Positions 17,124-27,107 of a stretch of DNA of 64,000 nt are shown here, in pieces. The position numbers were made by a program, and so were the translations under genes. Origin of the DNA: Iodidimonas nitroreducens (GTDB lineage: Bacteria > Pseudomonadota > Alphaproteobacteria > Sphingomonadales > Rhodothalassiaceae). Every line of letters begins with the position of its first letter. The stretch's first letter is position 1. A model generated the notes under the pieces. The model did not search any database. It had not been told where the DNA came from and saw nothing but the letters and a program-made list of their open reading frames with translations. The stretch is taken from assembly GCA_000710935.1 (NCBI GenBank), contig BAYV01000011.1:62001-126000 (forward strand), given 5' to 3'.

Positions 17124-19091
17124 ATGCTTGGCGTTTGTTATTATCCTGAACATTGGTCGCCCGCTTTATGGCCCGATGATGCCAGGCGCATGGCCGATCT
17201 GGGCCTGAAGATGGTGCGAATCGGGGAATTTGCCTGGTCGCGATTAGAGCCAAAGCCCGGAGCATGGCAGATCGATTGGCTGGATCAGGCGATTGAAACC
17301 CTTGCCAATGCCGGATTGAAGATCGTGATCGGCACCCCCACCGCCACGCCGCCGAAATGGCTTATCGATGCGCATCCCGATATTTTGCCGGTCGATCCCC
17401 ATACGGGCCGGGTGCGGGGCTTTGGATCGCGGCGTCATTATGATTTTTCAAGCCGCCTTTATCGCGATCTGGCGGCAGGCATCAGTGAAAAGCTCGCCCG
17501 GCATTATGGCGGGCATAAAGCGGTGATCGGCTGGCAAACCGATAATGAGCTCTGTTGCCATGAGACGGCGCTGTCCATCTCGCCACAGGCGGTGGTGGCT
17601 TTTCGCGATTGGTGCAGGGCGCGCTACGGCACCATCGCCGCCCTCAATGAAGCCTGGGGAAATGTATTCTGGTCGATGGAATACAATGATTTCAGCGAGA
17701 TCGAAGCCCCCTATGGCGCGGTCACGGAAACCGCCCCGGCGCATCGCCTGGCTTTTCGCCGCTTCACATCCGATCAGGTGGCCTTGTGGCATCGCGCGAT
17801 GATCGCGGCCATCCGCCCCCATGCGGGGGATCAGTTCATCACCCATAATTTCATCCCCATGGCGGAAACCGGGGTGGATAATTTTGCTCTCGCCCGGGGG
17901 CTCGATTTTGCATCCTATGATAATTATCCTTTGGGGCGCACCGATCTGGTGCTGGCCGATGCGGGGGCGGAGGAATTTCAGCGTTTCATGCGCACCGGCC
18001 ATCCCGATCTGGGGGCCTGGACCTTCGATCAAAGCCGCTGCCTCACACCCTCTCGCCAATTCTGGGTGATGGAACAGCAGCCCGGGCCGGTAAACTGGGC
18101 CCGGCACAATCCCCGCCCGGCTTCGGGCATGGTGCGGCTCTGGACATTGGAAGCCTTTGCCCACGGGGCCACATGCGTCAGTTATTTTCGCTGGCGCCAA
18201 GCCCCTTTTGCGCAGGAACAGATGCATGCCGGGCTTTTGCGGCCCGATCATAGCGAGGCGGAAGCCTGGCCCGAAATCAAGGCTGTTGAGGCCGAAATCA
18301 GGCAGTTGAAACTGGCCGATCTGCCTGCCCCAAAGCCAAAGATTGCAATGATCGTTTCGGCCCCATCACAATGGGTGACCGAGATCGAGCGCCAAGGCGA
18401 CAGCTATGATCATGAAAGCCTGATGCGGCAATATTACACGGCCTTCCGGTCTTTGGGGCTGGATGTGGATATCGTGAGCACAGAGGATGATCTGACAGGC
18501 TATCGGCTCATCTGTGCGCCGGTTTTATCGATCATCAGCGAAGCCGAGGTGGAGGCTTTGCAAAAAAGCGGGGCGACGCTGGTTTTCGGCCCCCGCAGCG
18601 GGGGGAAAACGGCGGATTGTGCGATCCCCGAAGGATTGGCCCCCGGGGCCTTGCGGGCCTTGTTGCCGATCAGGATTTTGATGGCGGAAACCCTGCGCCC
18701 CGGCTGCGGTGGCAGCCTCCTATGGCAGGGGAAACATTATAGCGCCCGGGCGTGGCGCGATCATGTGGATCCCGGCCCGGCTGAATGCCTTGCCCGCTTT
18801 GATGATGGCAGCCCGGCGCTGGTGCAGTCGGGGCAGGCCTATTATCTGGCGGGCCTCACTGATGCGCCATTCCTGCGCGATTTTTTCCGCCATTTATGCG
18901 CCTTGCCCGGCCTTGATCTGCCGACGCTCGATTTGCCTGATGATCTGCGGATCAGCCGCCGGGGTGGGCTGGTTTTTGCCTTTAACTACGCCGCCAAAGC
19001 TCAGCCGGCCCCGGCCCCCGATGGGGCGGATTTCGTGCTGGGTTCGGCGATGATCCCCGCCCATGATGTTGCTATTTGGAAGGATATCTGA
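17124..19091 (+). CDS. GH42 beta-galactosidase
   Basis: Retaining beta-galactosidase of family GH42, 655 residues. The N terminus [43 protein letters not shown] is diagnostic. The acid/base Glu is in [11 protein letters not shown] and the nucleophile Glu in [19 protein letters not shown] and YDNYPLG are further GH42 text. A trimerisation domain and small C-terminal beta-sandwich follow. There is no signal peptide, so it should act on imported small galactosides. GGGGAGGGGG precedes the ATG. It is the first gene of an operon that continues, with overlap, into an exported esterase, a symporter and glpD. Confidence 0.95.
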   Translation: MLGVCYYPEHWSPALWPDDARRMADLGLKMVRIGEFAWSRLEPKPGAWQIDWLDQAIETLANAGLKIVIGTPTATPPKWLIDAHPDILPVDPHTGRVRGFGSRRHYDFSSRLYRDLAAGISEKLARHYGGHKAVIGWQTDNELCCHETALSISPQAVVAFRDWCRARYGTIAALNEAWGNVFWSMEYNDFSEIEAPYGAVTETAPAHRLAFRRFTSDQVALWHRAMIAAIRPHAGDQFITHNFIPMAETGVDNFALARGLDFASYDNYPLGRTDLVLADAGAEEFQRFMRTGHPDLGAWTFDQSRCLTPSRQFWVMEQQPGPVNWARHNPRPASGMVRLWTLEAFAHGATCVSYFRWRQAPFAQEQMHAGLLRPDHSEAEAWPEIKAVEAEIRQLKLADLPAPKPKIAMIVSAPSQWVTEIERQGDSYDHESLMRQYYTAFRSLGLDVDIVSTEDDLTGYRLICAPVLSIISEAEVEALQKSGATLVFGPRSGGKTADCAIPEGLAPGALRALLPIRILMAETLRPGCGGSLLWQGKHYSARAWRDHVDPGPAECLARFDDGSPALVQSGQAYYLAGLTDAPFLRDFFRHLCALPGLDLPTLDLPDDLRISRRGGLVFAFNYAAKAQPAPAPDGADFVLGSAMIPAHDVAIWKDI

Positions 19092-20437
19092 TGATCCGTC
19101 TCGTTTTATTGGCCTGTGCCGCCCTTGTGATCAGCCCTTTTGCGGCGGGGGCCTTTCCACCCTCTGATGCCCCGGAACTGGCGGCACGGGGCGATTATGC
19201 GGTGGGTTATTCCGGCTTGACACTGGTCAATCCCGATCAGCCTGATCCCCAAAGCGGCGGGCGCGCCGATCGCTCCCTTGATCTCGCCATCTGGTATCCC
19301 GCAAAAGCCCTGCCCGATCAGAAGCAGGAGATCACCTATCGCAGCCCCACCCCCTTTACCCCCACCATCGATCCTGCCGATCTGCCTGCGGAAATCACAA
19401 GGCAGGGCCGGGCGATCTTGGATGGCGAACCGGTGCGGGGCGAAGCGTTTCCGCTTTTGGTGGTGTCGCATGGCTATCAGAACTGGACCAGCCTTTATAG
19501 CTGGCTGGGGGAAGCGATGGCATCGAAAGGCTATGTGGTGGTGGCCATTGCGCATCGCGATATTTTGCCGGTCAACGCCATGGTGCAGCAATTATCATTC
19601 GCCACCACCGTGGCCCATCGCAGCCGGGATCAGCGCTTTGTGATCACGGCCTTACAAGAATTAGCGGCGGATGGCGAAAGCCCGTGGCATGATCTTTATG
19701 ATCCCCAAAAGATCGCCCTTTTGGGCTATTCCATGGGGGGCTTTGGGGCGATCACCACCGCCGGTGCGGGCTATGATCCGGCCTCATTGGTGATGCAATC
19801 CATGCCCAAGGATATCATGCAGGGCCTGTTGGAAGATGATGCCCCGCCGCCGCCCGCAGGGGTGAAGGCGCTGGTGGCTTTTGCCCCCTGGGGCTATCAG
19901 CCGCCTTTTTCATCCTGGCGGCCTGAAGCGCTCGCCCGGATCACCCTGCCCAGCCTGTTCATCGATGGGGATCTTGATGATGTATCCGATTATGCCAAGG
20001 GCGTGCGCCCCTTATGGCAGGCGATGACCGGCTCGGATCGCTATCTTTTGAGCTTTCAAAATGCCCGGCATAATATCGCGGTCAATGATGCGCCCCCGGA
20101 ATTGAAGGATTATTTCCAGTTTCGCGAAAGATTGGAAGAGCCGGTTTGGCGCACGGATCGAATCCTCGCCATCAACATTCATATGATCACCGCTTTTCTT
20201 GATTGGACCTTGAAGGGCGATGATGCGGCCCGCAGCTATCTCGATGTGCCCACGCCTCTGGCTCAGGATGGGGTTTGGCCGATTGGTCAGGGCGAGCAGG
20301 TGGGCGCGGCATTGGCTGATGAGGCCGGGGCGAGCGCGGGCTATTGGCGGGGCTTTCATCGGCGCTGGGCGGTGGGGTTGCAGCTTGAACATCTGCTCCC
20401 TTCAGCGGATGGGGCAGCGAACGTGACAGGGGATTGA
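19091..20437 (+). CDS. Exported alpha/beta-hydrolase (esterase-like, dienelactone hydrolase/PAF-acetylhydrolase style)
   Basis: A 448-residue alpha/beta-hydrolase with an N-terminal signal peptide (IRLVLLACAALVISPFAAGAF). The nucleophile elbow is GYSMGG, preceded by LVVSHGYQNW with the oxyanion His-Gly; FIDGDLDDVSDYA probably holds the acid residue and NARHNIAVND the His. The PDPQSGGRADRSLDLAIWYPA opening resembles PAF-acetylhydrolase/dienelactone hydrolase proteins. The ATG at 19091 overlaps the GH42 stop codon by one base (TGATG). Linkage to beta-galactosidase and glpD suggests removal of acyl groups from a galactosyl-glycerol substrate; the actual substrate is unknown. Confidence 0.8.
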   Translation: MIRLVLLACAALVISPFAAGAFPPSDAPELAARGDYAVGYSGLTLVNPDQPDPQSGGRADRSLDLAIWYPAKALPDQKQEITYRSPTPFTPTIDPADLPAEITRQGRAILDGEPVRGEAFPLLVVSHGYQNWTSLYSWLGEAMASKGYVVVAIAHRDILPVNAMVQQLSFATTVAHRSRDQRFVITALQELAADGESPWHDLYDPQKIALLGYSMGGFGAITTAGAGYDPASLVMQSMPKDIMQGLLEDDAPPPPAGVKALVAFAPWGYQPPFSSWRPEALARITLPSLFIDGDLDDVSDYAKGVRPLWQAMTGSDRYLLSFQNARHNIAVNDAPPELKDYFQFRERLEEPVWRTDRILAINIHMITAFLDWTLKGDDAARSYLDVPTPLAQDGVWPIGQGEQVGAALADEAGASAGYWRGFHRRWAVGLQLEHLLPSADGAANVTGD

Positions 20438-20450
20438 GATCGTGGAGGAG

Positions 20451-21926
20451 ATGGATCTCAAATCGGTTCAGGTCATCGTTTTTTTTGCCGTCACTGCGCT
20501 CATCGGCTTTGCCACCTGGCGGAAAGTGCGCGGCGCGGGGCGGAAAAGCAGCGATAGCAACAAGGAATTCTTCCTCGCGGGCGGGGGGCTTTCCTGGGTT
20601 TTTGTGGCGGGGTCGATCACGCTTACCAATCTTTCCACCGATCAATTGGTGGGGATGAATGGCAATCAGATGGCCCTCTTGGCCTGGTGGGAATTATTCG
20701 CGGTGCTGGGGCTGATGATATTGGCTCGGCTTTTCCTGCCGGTTTATTATCATTATCAATGCACCACCACCACGGAATTGCTGGAAAAGCGCTTCAAGGA
20801 TCATCATGTGCGGGCAGTGATTGCCCTGCTGTTTTTACTGGGCAATGTGTTCATCTATCTGCCGATCATGCTTTATACCGGCTCGTTATTCATGAAATCG
20901 ATGTTCGGGGTGGAGGCGCCGATTTTATTGATCGCCACGGCCTTTGCCATTGTGGGGGCGGCCTATGCCATTCTGGGTGGCCTGCGGGCGGTGGCGGTAT
21001 CGGACACCTATAGCGGCATCCTGCTTTTGGGCATGGGGATTTTGGTGGTGTATCTGGCCCTTGATGCCATTGGCTTTGATTTATCGGGCATCCCGCGTGA
21101 AAGGCTGACGATGCTGGGCGGCAATGATAGCCCCATCCCCTGGCATACCTTGCTCACGGGGATGATTTTCATCCAGATTTTCTATTGGTCCACCAATCAA
21201 ACCATCACCCAGCGGGCGATGGCCGCGCCCACGGTGAAAGAAGCACAAAAAGGCGTTTATGCGGCGGCCCTGATCCGGCTGGTGCTGATCCCGCCGATGA
21301 TCGTTTTGCCCGGCATTGTTTCTTATAAGCTTTATGGTCCTATCGGCGATGCAGCCTATGGCCGGATCGTGGGCGATGTTTTGCCCTTGTGGCTTTCGGG
21401 GCTGTTTGCGGCCGCCATCGCCGCCGCCGTGCTGACCAGCTTTAATAGTGTGCTCAATTCATCGGCCACCCTTTATGTGTGTGATATTCATGAACGCTAT
21501 ATCAAGGCAAAGCCCAATGTGGTGCGGTTGAATGCGGCGATCACCTTGGGGTTCGTTGTGGCCGCGCTGATGCTGGTACCGGTTTATGATGGGGCGGCCA
21601 GCATCATCAATCTGGTGCAGCAATTGAATGGTTTATTGTCGATGCCGATTTTGTCTGTTTTCATTCTTGGTCTGTTGTTCCAGAATGTGGATGCCCGGGC
21701 GGCGATTATCGCGGTGGTTTTCGGGGTGGGGCTTTATGCCATCTTCACCTTTTTATGGACTCCCTTACACTATATCCATCTGATGTTTCTGACCCTGATC
21801 AGCACGCTTTCGGTTTCTTTGCTGGTCAATAGGCTGGTTTTTGGCCGCCATGTCCGATTTGAACTGCCCATGCGCAGCCAGCAGGCTGTTAGCATCCCTA
21901 ATGAGGAGAGCGTGACAATCTCATGA
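20451..21926 (+). CDS. Sodium:solute symporter (SSS/SGLT family)
   Basis: Inner-membrane sodium-driven transporter of about 491 residues with roughly 14 hydrophobic helices. It begins with VIVFFAVTALIGFATWRK and has the SSS motif region EFFLAGGGLSWVFVAGSITLTNLSTDQLVGMNG, followed by YRITTELLEKRF-like text (CTTTTELLEKRFKD), all typical of the sugar-transporting SGLT branch. The start could also be GTG at 20442; neither has ideal ribosome-site spacing. It sits between the esterase and glpD and overlaps glpD by four bases. Likely cargo is galactose or a galactosylglycerol, by context. Confidence 0.9.
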   Translation: MDLKSVQVIVFFAVTALIGFATWRKVRGAGRKSSDSNKEFFLAGGGLSWVFVAGSITLTNLSTDQLVGMNGNQMALLAWWELFAVLGLMILARLFLPVYYHYQCTTTTELLEKRFKDHHVRAVIALLFLLGNVFIYLPIMLYTGSLFMKSMFGVEAPILLIATAFAIVGAAYAILGGLRAVAVSDTYSGILLLGMGILVVYLALDAIGFDLSGIPRERLTMLGGNDSPIPWHTLLTGMIFIQIFYWSTNQTITQRAMAAPTVKEAQKGVYAAALIRLVLIPPMIVLPGIVSYKLYGPIGDAAYGRIVGDVLPLWLSGLFAAAIAAAVLTSFNSVLNSSATLYVCDIHERYIKAKPNVVRLNAAITLGFVVAALMLVPVYDGAASIINLVQQLNGLLSMPILSVFILGLLFQNVDARAAIIAVVFGVGLYAIFTFLWTPLHYIHLMFLTLISTLSVSLLVNRLVFGRHVRFELPMRSQQAVSIPNEESVTIS

Positions 21927-23458
21927 GTATGATGGAGCAAGACCCGGAACAGACCTATGATGTGCTGATCGTTGGGGGCGGGGTGAATGGTGCGGGCATT
22001 GCCGCCGATGCCGCCGGGCGGGGCTTATCCGTTTTATTATGCGAAAAAGATGATCTGGCCAGCGCCACCTCTTCATCGAGCAGCAAGCTCATTCATGGTG
22101 GCATCCGCTATCTTGAGCATTATGAATTCCGGTTGGTAGCCAAGGCTTTGGCCGAGCGTGAAGTGCTCCTTCGGGCCGCTCCGCATATCATCTGGCCCCT
22201 GCGCTTTCGCCTGCCGCATCTGCCATCTTTGCGCCCGGCCTGGATGATCCGCATCGGCCTTTTTCTCTATGATCATCTGGCCCGCCGCGCCAGCCTGCCG
22301 GGATCGCGATCTGTGCGCTTTGGCCCCGATAGCCCGCTTAAACCCGGTATTCAAAAGGGCTTTGAATATTCGGATTGCTGGGTGGATGATGCCCGGCTGG
22401 TGGTGCTGAATGCCATGGCGGCGCGCGATCATGGGGCGCTGATCTTGCCGCGCACCCGCTGTGTTTCGGCGCAATATGAGGGCGCGGTTTGGCAGGTGCT
22501 TTTGCATAATGAGTTCAGCGGCGAGCAACAGCGGGTGAAGGCCCGGCTTTTGGTGAATGCTGCAGGGCCATGGGTGCAAAGCTTCATCGAAGAAAAGCTG
22601 CATCGCCCCTCGCCCCGCCATGTGCGGCTGGTAAAGGGCAGCCATATCGTGGTGCCCCGGCTTTATGAGGGCCCGGAATGCTATATCTTGCAAAATGATG
22701 ATAAGCGGATTGTTTTTGCCATCCCCTATGAGGGAGAATTTACCCTGATCGGCACCACCGACAAGGAAATCAGCGGCGATCCCGGCAAGGTTGAAATCGA
22801 TGCCGACGAACAGGCCTATCTTTTGTCGATCATCAATCATTATTTCAAGCGCCAGATCACGGATCGCGATATCTGCTGGAGCTATGCGGGGGTGCGCCCC
22901 CTGCTTGATGATGAAAGCAGCGATGCCTCCACTGTGACCCGCGATTATCTGCTGACCCTGACCGGAATGGCCGAGGGTGGGGAAGATGGGGCCAGGGCAG
23001 AGGGCGGGGCGCCCCTGCTATCGGTTTTCGGCGGCAAGATCACCACTTTTCGCCTGCTGGCAAAAGAAGCGGTGGATAAAATGCAGGCGGTCTTCCCCGA
23101 TCTGGGGCCATCCCGCACCCAGGAACAAACCCTGCCCGGCGGTGATTTTGATAACCCCGCCACCCTTTATGATCGGCTGAAGGCTGAAGCCCCGTGGCTG
23201 CCCGATGATGTGGCGCGCCGCTATGTGCGCAGCTATGGCACGGCGGTTTTTGCATTGCTTGATGGATGCACCTCGCTTGCTGCCATGGGCGAAGATTTCG
23301 GTGCCGGGCTTTATGAGGCGGAAGTGCAGTATCTGCGCCGCCATGAATGGGCGGTGCAGGCCGAAGATATTGTGTGGCGGCGCAGCAAGCGCGGCCTGTT
23401 CATGACCAAGGCGCAGCAATCGCGTTTGCAGGAATGGCTCAACAGCCGTAATGATTAA
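21923..23458 (+). CDS. glpD: Aerobic-type glycerol-3-phosphate dehydrogenase GlpD
   Basis: FAD-dependent membrane-associated enzyme oxidising glycerol 3-phosphate to DHAP and passing electrons to quinone. The 511-residue protein has the dinucleotide fold YDVLIVGGGVNGAGIAADAAGRGLSVLLCEKDDLASATSSSSSKLIHGGIRYLE, which is almost a signature of GlpD, and LIGTTDKEISGDPGKV and SVFGGKITTFRLLAKEAVDKM later. It overlaps the symporter by four bases, so it is expressed with beta-galactosidase, esterase and transporter. No glycerol kinase gene is in the window, so the source of glycerol 3-phosphate must be elsewhere. Confidence 0.95.
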   Translation: MSMMEQDPEQTYDVLIVGGGVNGAGIAADAAGRGLSVLLCEKDDLASATSSSSSKLIHGGIRYLEHYEFRLVAKALAEREVLLRAAPHIIWPLRFRLPHLPSLRPAWMIRIGLFLYDHLARRASLPGSRSVRFGPDSPLKPGIQKGFEYSDCWVDDARLVVLNAMAARDHGALILPRTRCVSAQYEGAVWQVLLHNEFSGEQQRVKARLLVNAAGPWVQSFIEEKLHRPSPRHVRLVKGSHIVVPRLYEGPECYILQNDDKRIVFAIPYEGEFTLIGTTDKEISGDPGKVEIDADEQAYLLSIINHYFKRQITDRDICWSYAGVRPLLDDESSDASTVTRDYLLTLTGMAEGGEDGARAEGGAPLLSVFGGKITTFRLLAKEAVDKMQAVFPDLGPSRTQEQTLPGGDFDNPATLYDRLKAEAPWLPDDVARRYVRSYGTAVFALLDGCTSLAAMGEDFGAGLYEAEVQYLRRHEWAVQAEDIVWRRSKRGLFMTKAQQSRLQEWLNSRND

Positions 23459-23474
23459 GCCTTGATAACAGCCT

Positions 23475-24275
23475 TTAGCGCATCACCCGGCCGCCATCGA
23501 CAAACAGCGTTTGGCCGGTGATCATGGCCGCCATCCGCGAGGCCAGAAACAGCGCCGCATGGGCGCAATCTTCGCCCGATATGGTTTGCTTCAGCGCCTG
23601 TTGCGCCAAACACTCCGCCAAAGCCTCGTCGGTGACCCATAAGTCCTTTTGCCGTTCGGTCATCACCCAGCCGGGGATCAGGCTATTGACGCGAATACCA
23701 TCCGGCCCCAATTCCCGGGCCAAAGCGCGGCTCAGCCCCTCAATCGCGGCTTTCGCCGCCACATAGGCCGGATAGCCCGAAAGCCCCAGATGGGCGGAGT
23801 TCGACCCCACATTGATGATCGCGCCCCGGCCTTTTTCGCGCATGGCGGGGGCGGCTGTTTGGGCCGTGAAAAAATGCGGGCGCAGATTGGTATCAAGGCT
23901 ATCGGCCCAGCCTTTTTCATCCAGATCAAGCAGGCTGTGGCGGGTATCGCGGGCGGCATTATTGATCAGAATATCGATGCTGCCATGCTGATCGGCAGCC
24001 TTTGCCATTGCCGCGCAGAGGGTGCTAAGATCGCGAATATCGCACGGGATGAACAAGGGCCGCTGGCCGGTTTCCTCGGCCACCGCATCACAGAGCGCCA
24101 AAGCCGGGGCTTGGGTCAGCGACACAAAGGCAACCCGTGCGCCCTGACTTGCGAAGGCATGGACGAAATACGCCCCGATGCCCGATCCGCCGCCGGTGAT
24201 GAACACGGACTGCCCATCCAGATCGGTAAGCTTAGGATATGGCTGGCTGGCAATGCCTTCAGTTTTTGGGGCCAT
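23475..24275 (-). CDS. Short-chain dehydrogenase, candidate D-galactose 1-dehydrogenase
   Basis: Classical NAD(P)-dependent SDR of about 266 residues. Visible are the nucleotide site VFITGGGSGIG, the structural motif NNAA (ILINNAARDTRH), the catalytic Ser in VGSNSAH and the Tyr-x3-Lys in YPAYVAAK, and the VNSLIPGWVMT segment. The start is uncertain: ATG 24275 gives the usual spacing to the Rossmann motif, ATG 24332 would add 19 residues. Being divergent from KDGal kinase and next to aldolase and lactonase genes, it is a good candidate for the first, sugar-oxidising step of a De Ley-Doudoroff pathway; other polyol or sugar substrates cannot be excluded. Confidence 0.85.
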   Translation of the reverse strand: MAPKTEGIASQPYPKLTDLDGQSVFITGGGSGIGAYFVHAFASQGARVAFVSLTQAPALALCDAVAEETGQRPLFIPCDIRDLSTLCAAMAKAADQHGSIDILINNAARDTRHSLLDLDEKGWADSLDTNLRPHFFTAQTAAPAMREKGRGAIINVGSNSAHLGLSGYPAYVAAKAAIEGLSRALARELGPDGIRVNSLIPGWVMTERQKDLWVTDEALAECLAQQALKQTISGEDCAHAALFLASRMAAMITGQTLFVDGGRVMR

Positions 24276-24370
24276 GATCAATTCTCGTGCCAAATAAAGA
24301 GGATGAGATGCGGAAAAGACAGATAAGTTCATGCTTTAGCAGCGGCGGGGCTTTACAACAAGATTATTTA

Positions 24371-24378
24371 TCATATAA
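24371..24378. promoter_or_regulatory. TCATATAA element in the SDR/KDGal kinase divergent promoter
   Basis: TCATATAA lies inside the imperfect palindrome ATTTATCATATAAAT (24366-24380) in an AT-rich stretch between two divergent genes of the galactose locus. The same octamer is found at 11712 (before the TonB receptor) and 34184 (before the halogenase). A role as an operator or half-site is inferred. Confidence 0.35.
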
Positions 24379-24522
24379 ATTTAGCACAACAAGATCGAAC
24401 CATCCCGATTTTTCCCATAAAGTTCGAGAATCTATAGAGACCAAGAGACTATGTTGCCTTTAAAGCCTATGAAAGAACCAAAGAATGGTCGGCATGAAAA
24501 TGCCCAAGCGGGGACCGCGCGG

Positions 24523-25488
24523 ATGAATATGAATGCGGATAGGGCGTTTTCGATTGTCGGGGATTGGGGAACCAGTCATCTCAGGCTTTTTCTGGTTCAT
24601 GATAACCGGATCATCGATCAGTGTGATGGGCCGGGTCTGGCGGCGGCGATTGCCGATCCCGGCGATGCCTTCATGCGGGCCACAGCAGGCTGGCGGGCGG
24701 ATCATGGTGCTTTGCCGGTGCTTTTGGCGGGCACGGTGGGATCGAATATCGGCTGGCGCGAAGTGCCTTATCGGCCATGCCCCATTGCCTGTGATAAGCT
24801 GGTGGATGGGGCGGTTCATTTCCGCCATGAAGGCCATGATCTGGCGATCATTCCCGGGCTCAGCTGTATCAATCCTTTGGGCTATGCCGATTATATGCGG
24901 GGCGAGGAAACGCAGATCCTGGGGGCTTTGATGAGCGATCCGGCCCTGAAAAGCGGGCGGCAGATCATTTGCCTGCCCGGAACCCACAGCAAATGGGTGA
25001 TTTTACAAGATGGGGTGGTGGAGCGGTTTTTTTCCAGTTTGACCGGCGAATTTTATGGGATCATCAAGGATCATAGCGTTTTGTTGCTGGGGTCTGCGCC
25101 TGATGACGGTTTTCATGAAACCGCCTTTATCGAAGGGGTGAAGCGGATTTGCGCAAACAAAGGGGCGATGTTGCTCAATCGCCTGTTTGAAGTGCGGGCC
25201 CGGCAGATTTCCAAAGAATTGACAGTGGGCGAAGCGGCCTCGTTTTTATCCGGGCTTTTGATCGGCGCGGATGTGGATGCCGCCCTGCGTATTCTGGATT
25301 GGCGCCATGCGGGCTATGATCGGGTGAGCATCATCGCCACCCGGCATTTGTCCGATCTTTATGCCTTGGCCCTTGATCGTTATGGGGTGGCGTCCCAGTC
25401 TTTGGATGGCAAGCAGCAATCGGGCACCGGATTGATGGCGATGGCGGCCCGCTTGCGTGATTTGGAAAGGTCTGTCGATGTCCCTTGA
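24523..25488 (+). CDS. dgoK: 2-keto-3-deoxy-galactonate kinase (DgoK)
   Basis: Phosphorylates 2-keto-3-deoxy-galactonate at C6 in the De Ley-Doudoroff galactose pathway. The family opening is seen in FSIVGDWGTSHLRLFLV, and GEETQILGAL and CLPGTHSKWVILQDG are characteristic of DgoK proteins. I prefer ATG 24523 (about 321 residues), which places the phosphate-binding GDWGTS near the N terminus as in the family; ATG 24451 and 24469 are also in frame and no start has a good ribosome site. Its end overlaps dgoA by 11 bp. The SDR gene is divergent. Confidence 0.92.
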   Translation: MNMNADRAFSIVGDWGTSHLRLFLVHDNRIIDQCDGPGLAAAIADPGDAFMRATAGWRADHGALPVLLAGTVGSNIGWREVPYRPCPIACDKLVDGAVHFRHEGHDLAIIPGLSCINPLGYADYMRGEETQILGALMSDPALKSGRQIICLPGTHSKWVILQDGVVERFFSSLTGEFYGIIKDHSVLLLGSAPDDGFHETAFIEGVKRICANKGAMLLNRLFEVRARQISKELTVGEAASFLSGLLIGADVDAALRILDWRHAGYDRVSIIATRHLSDLYALALDRYGVASQSLDGKQQSGTGLMAMAARLRDLERSVDVP

Positions 25489-26161
25489 AACAGTCTCTGA
25501 ACGATCCATTGATCAAAAAGCCCAAGCGCTGCGCCACCGGCTGGGTGAGAGGCTTGCAGCGATGCCGATCATCGCCATTCTGCGCGGCATCACCCCCGAT
25601 GCGGTGGAGGATGTGGGGGCGATCCTTGTGGATGCCGGAATCACGATCATCGAGGTGCCCTTGAATTCGCCCAATGCGATGGATAGCATTGGCAGGCTGG
25701 CCCAAGCCCTGAAGGGCCGCGCCGTGGTGGGGGCGGGCACCGTGCTCACGCCCATGGATGTGGATCGGGTGGTGGAAGCGGGGGGCGAGATCATCGTTTC
25801 TCCCGATTGCCATGCCCCGGTCATCCGGCGCGCCATTGCTTTGGGGGTTGAGCCCATGCCCGGTTTCGCCACGGCCAGCGAGGCGTTTTCGGCCCTAAGG
25901 GCGGGGGCGCGCTTTTTAAAATTATTTCCCGCCGCCAGCTATGGCCGGGGGCATATTTCGGCACTGAAGGCGGTTTTGCCCGATGATGTGCGGGTTCTGG
26001 CCGTGGGTGGCGTGGGGCCGGATCATCTGGCGGATTGGGCGGCGGCGGGGGCGGATGGCTTTGGCATCGGCACGGGGATCTATAAGCCGGGTCTGCATCC
26101 TGATGCTGTGGCAAAGGCCGCAGCGGCCCATGTGGCGGCATGGCATCGTCATGTTGGCTGA
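25478..26161 (+). CDS. dgoA: 2-dehydro-3-deoxy-6-phosphogalactonate aldolase (DgoA)
   Basis: Class I aldolase of the KDPG/KDPGal family, cleaving KDPGal to pyruvate and glyceraldehyde 3-phosphate. About 227 residues. The text MPIIAILRGITPDAVEDVGAILVDAGITIIEVPLNSPNA is the KDPGal form of the family; the Glu of IEVPLNS (about residue 58) and the Schiff-base Lys of FLKLFPA (about residue 148) are present, and VLAVGGVGPDHLADW provides the phosphate site. GGAAAGG seven bases before ATG 25478 fixes the start. Coupled by overlaps to dgoK and the lactonase gene. Confidence 0.94.
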   Translation: MSLETVSERSIDQKAQALRHRLGERLAAMPIIAILRGITPDAVEDVGAILVDAGITIIEVPLNSPNAMDSIGRLAQALKGRAVVGAGTVLTPMDVDRVVEAGGEIIVSPDCHAPVIRRAIALGVEPMPGFATASEAFSALRAGARFLKLFPAASYGRGHISALKAVLPDDVRVLAVGGVGPDHLADWAAAGADGFGIGTGIYKPGLHPDAVAKAAAAHVAAWHRHVG

Positions 26162-27089
26162 AGCTTATGGGCGGATCGCCTGCGGGTGCACTTTGGGCGA
26201 GGGCATTCAATGGCACGAACCCTCACAAACTTTATGGTGGACCGATATTGAAAAGGCCCGGCTTTGGCGGGCAAAGCCGGATTTCCCGGCATTGGAACGC
26301 AATCCGGGCGCGGTGATCGAAGCAACCGCGATCCCCCTGCCGGAACGCTTATGCTCTTTTGCCTTTACCAAAGAACCGGATGTGATTGCGGCGGCCTTTG
26401 CATCGGGGCTGGCCTTTTATCATCTGGAACATCGCACGATCGATTGGATTGCCCGCCCGGAATTGGGGAAAACGGGGCGGCGCTTCAATGATGGCCGGGC
26501 CGACCGGGCGGGGCGCTTTTGGGTGGGCAGCATGGTCGAAGACGAAGGCATCGCCGGGGCGGCCAGCGCCAGCCTCTATTGTCTCGATCTTGATGCCCGG
26601 CTGCATCTGCGGCAAGGCGGGATTGCCATCTCCAATGGGCTGTGTTTCAGCCCCGATGGGAAAAAAGCCTATTTTGCCGATAGCCCAACCCGGCGGATCG
26701 TGGTTTCTGATTATGATGGAAAGAGCGGTGATCGCCGGGCACAGCGTCTTTTTGCACAAACCCCGGATGGCGCTTTTCCCGATGGGGCGGCGATTGATGC
26801 GAAGGGCGGTTTGTGGAGCGCATTCTGGGGGGCGGGGCTGGTGCGGCATTTTGCCCCGGATGGCCGCCTGATGGATGATCTATCCCTGCCGGTGCCTCAG
26901 CCAAGCTGCGTTTGTTTTGCCGGGCCGGATTTGGATTATCTGTGCATCACCACAGCCCGAGCCGGGCTTTCCGCCGAAGCCCTTGCCATGGCGCCGCAAT
27001 CGGGCGATGTTTTTATTTATAAAATAAAACAGGCGGGTTTGCCGGAAAATCGGTATGAGGGGCTCATTCCGGGCAAACGTTCCTTCTAA
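26151..27089 (+). CDS. SMP-30/gluconolactonase-family sugar lactonase
   Basis: Six-bladed propeller lactonase of about 312 residues that hydrolyses a sugar lactone to the acid. LGEGIQWHEPSQTLWWTDIEKARLWR is the family N terminus with the metal-binding Glu of GEG; RFNDGRADRAGRFWVGSM contains the N-D-x-x-x-D metal region and ISNGLCFSPDGKKAYFADS and FPDGAAIDAKGGLWSAFWGAGLVR the further ligands (Asn, Asp). ATG 26151 overlaps dgoA by 11 bp. In this setting galactonolactone made by the SDR is the likely substrate. A galactonate dehydratase, needed for the next step, is not in the window. Confidence 0.92.
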   Translation: MLAEAYGRIACGCTLGEGIQWHEPSQTLWWTDIEKARLWRAKPDFPALERNPGAVIEATAIPLPERLCSFAFTKEPDVIAAAFASGLAFYHLEHRTIDWIARPELGKTGRRFNDGRADRAGRFWVGSMVEDEGIAGAASASLYCLDLDARLHLRQGGIAISNGLCFSPDGKKAYFADSPTRRIVVSDYDGKSGDRRAQRLFAQTPDGAFPDGAAIDAKGGLWSAFWGAGLVRHFAPDGRLMDDLSLPVPQPSCVCFAGPDLDYLCITTARAGLSAEALAMAPQSGDVFIYKIKQAGLPENRYEGLIPGKRSF

Positions 27090-27107
27090 TCCAAGGGTGG
27101 GTGAGAA

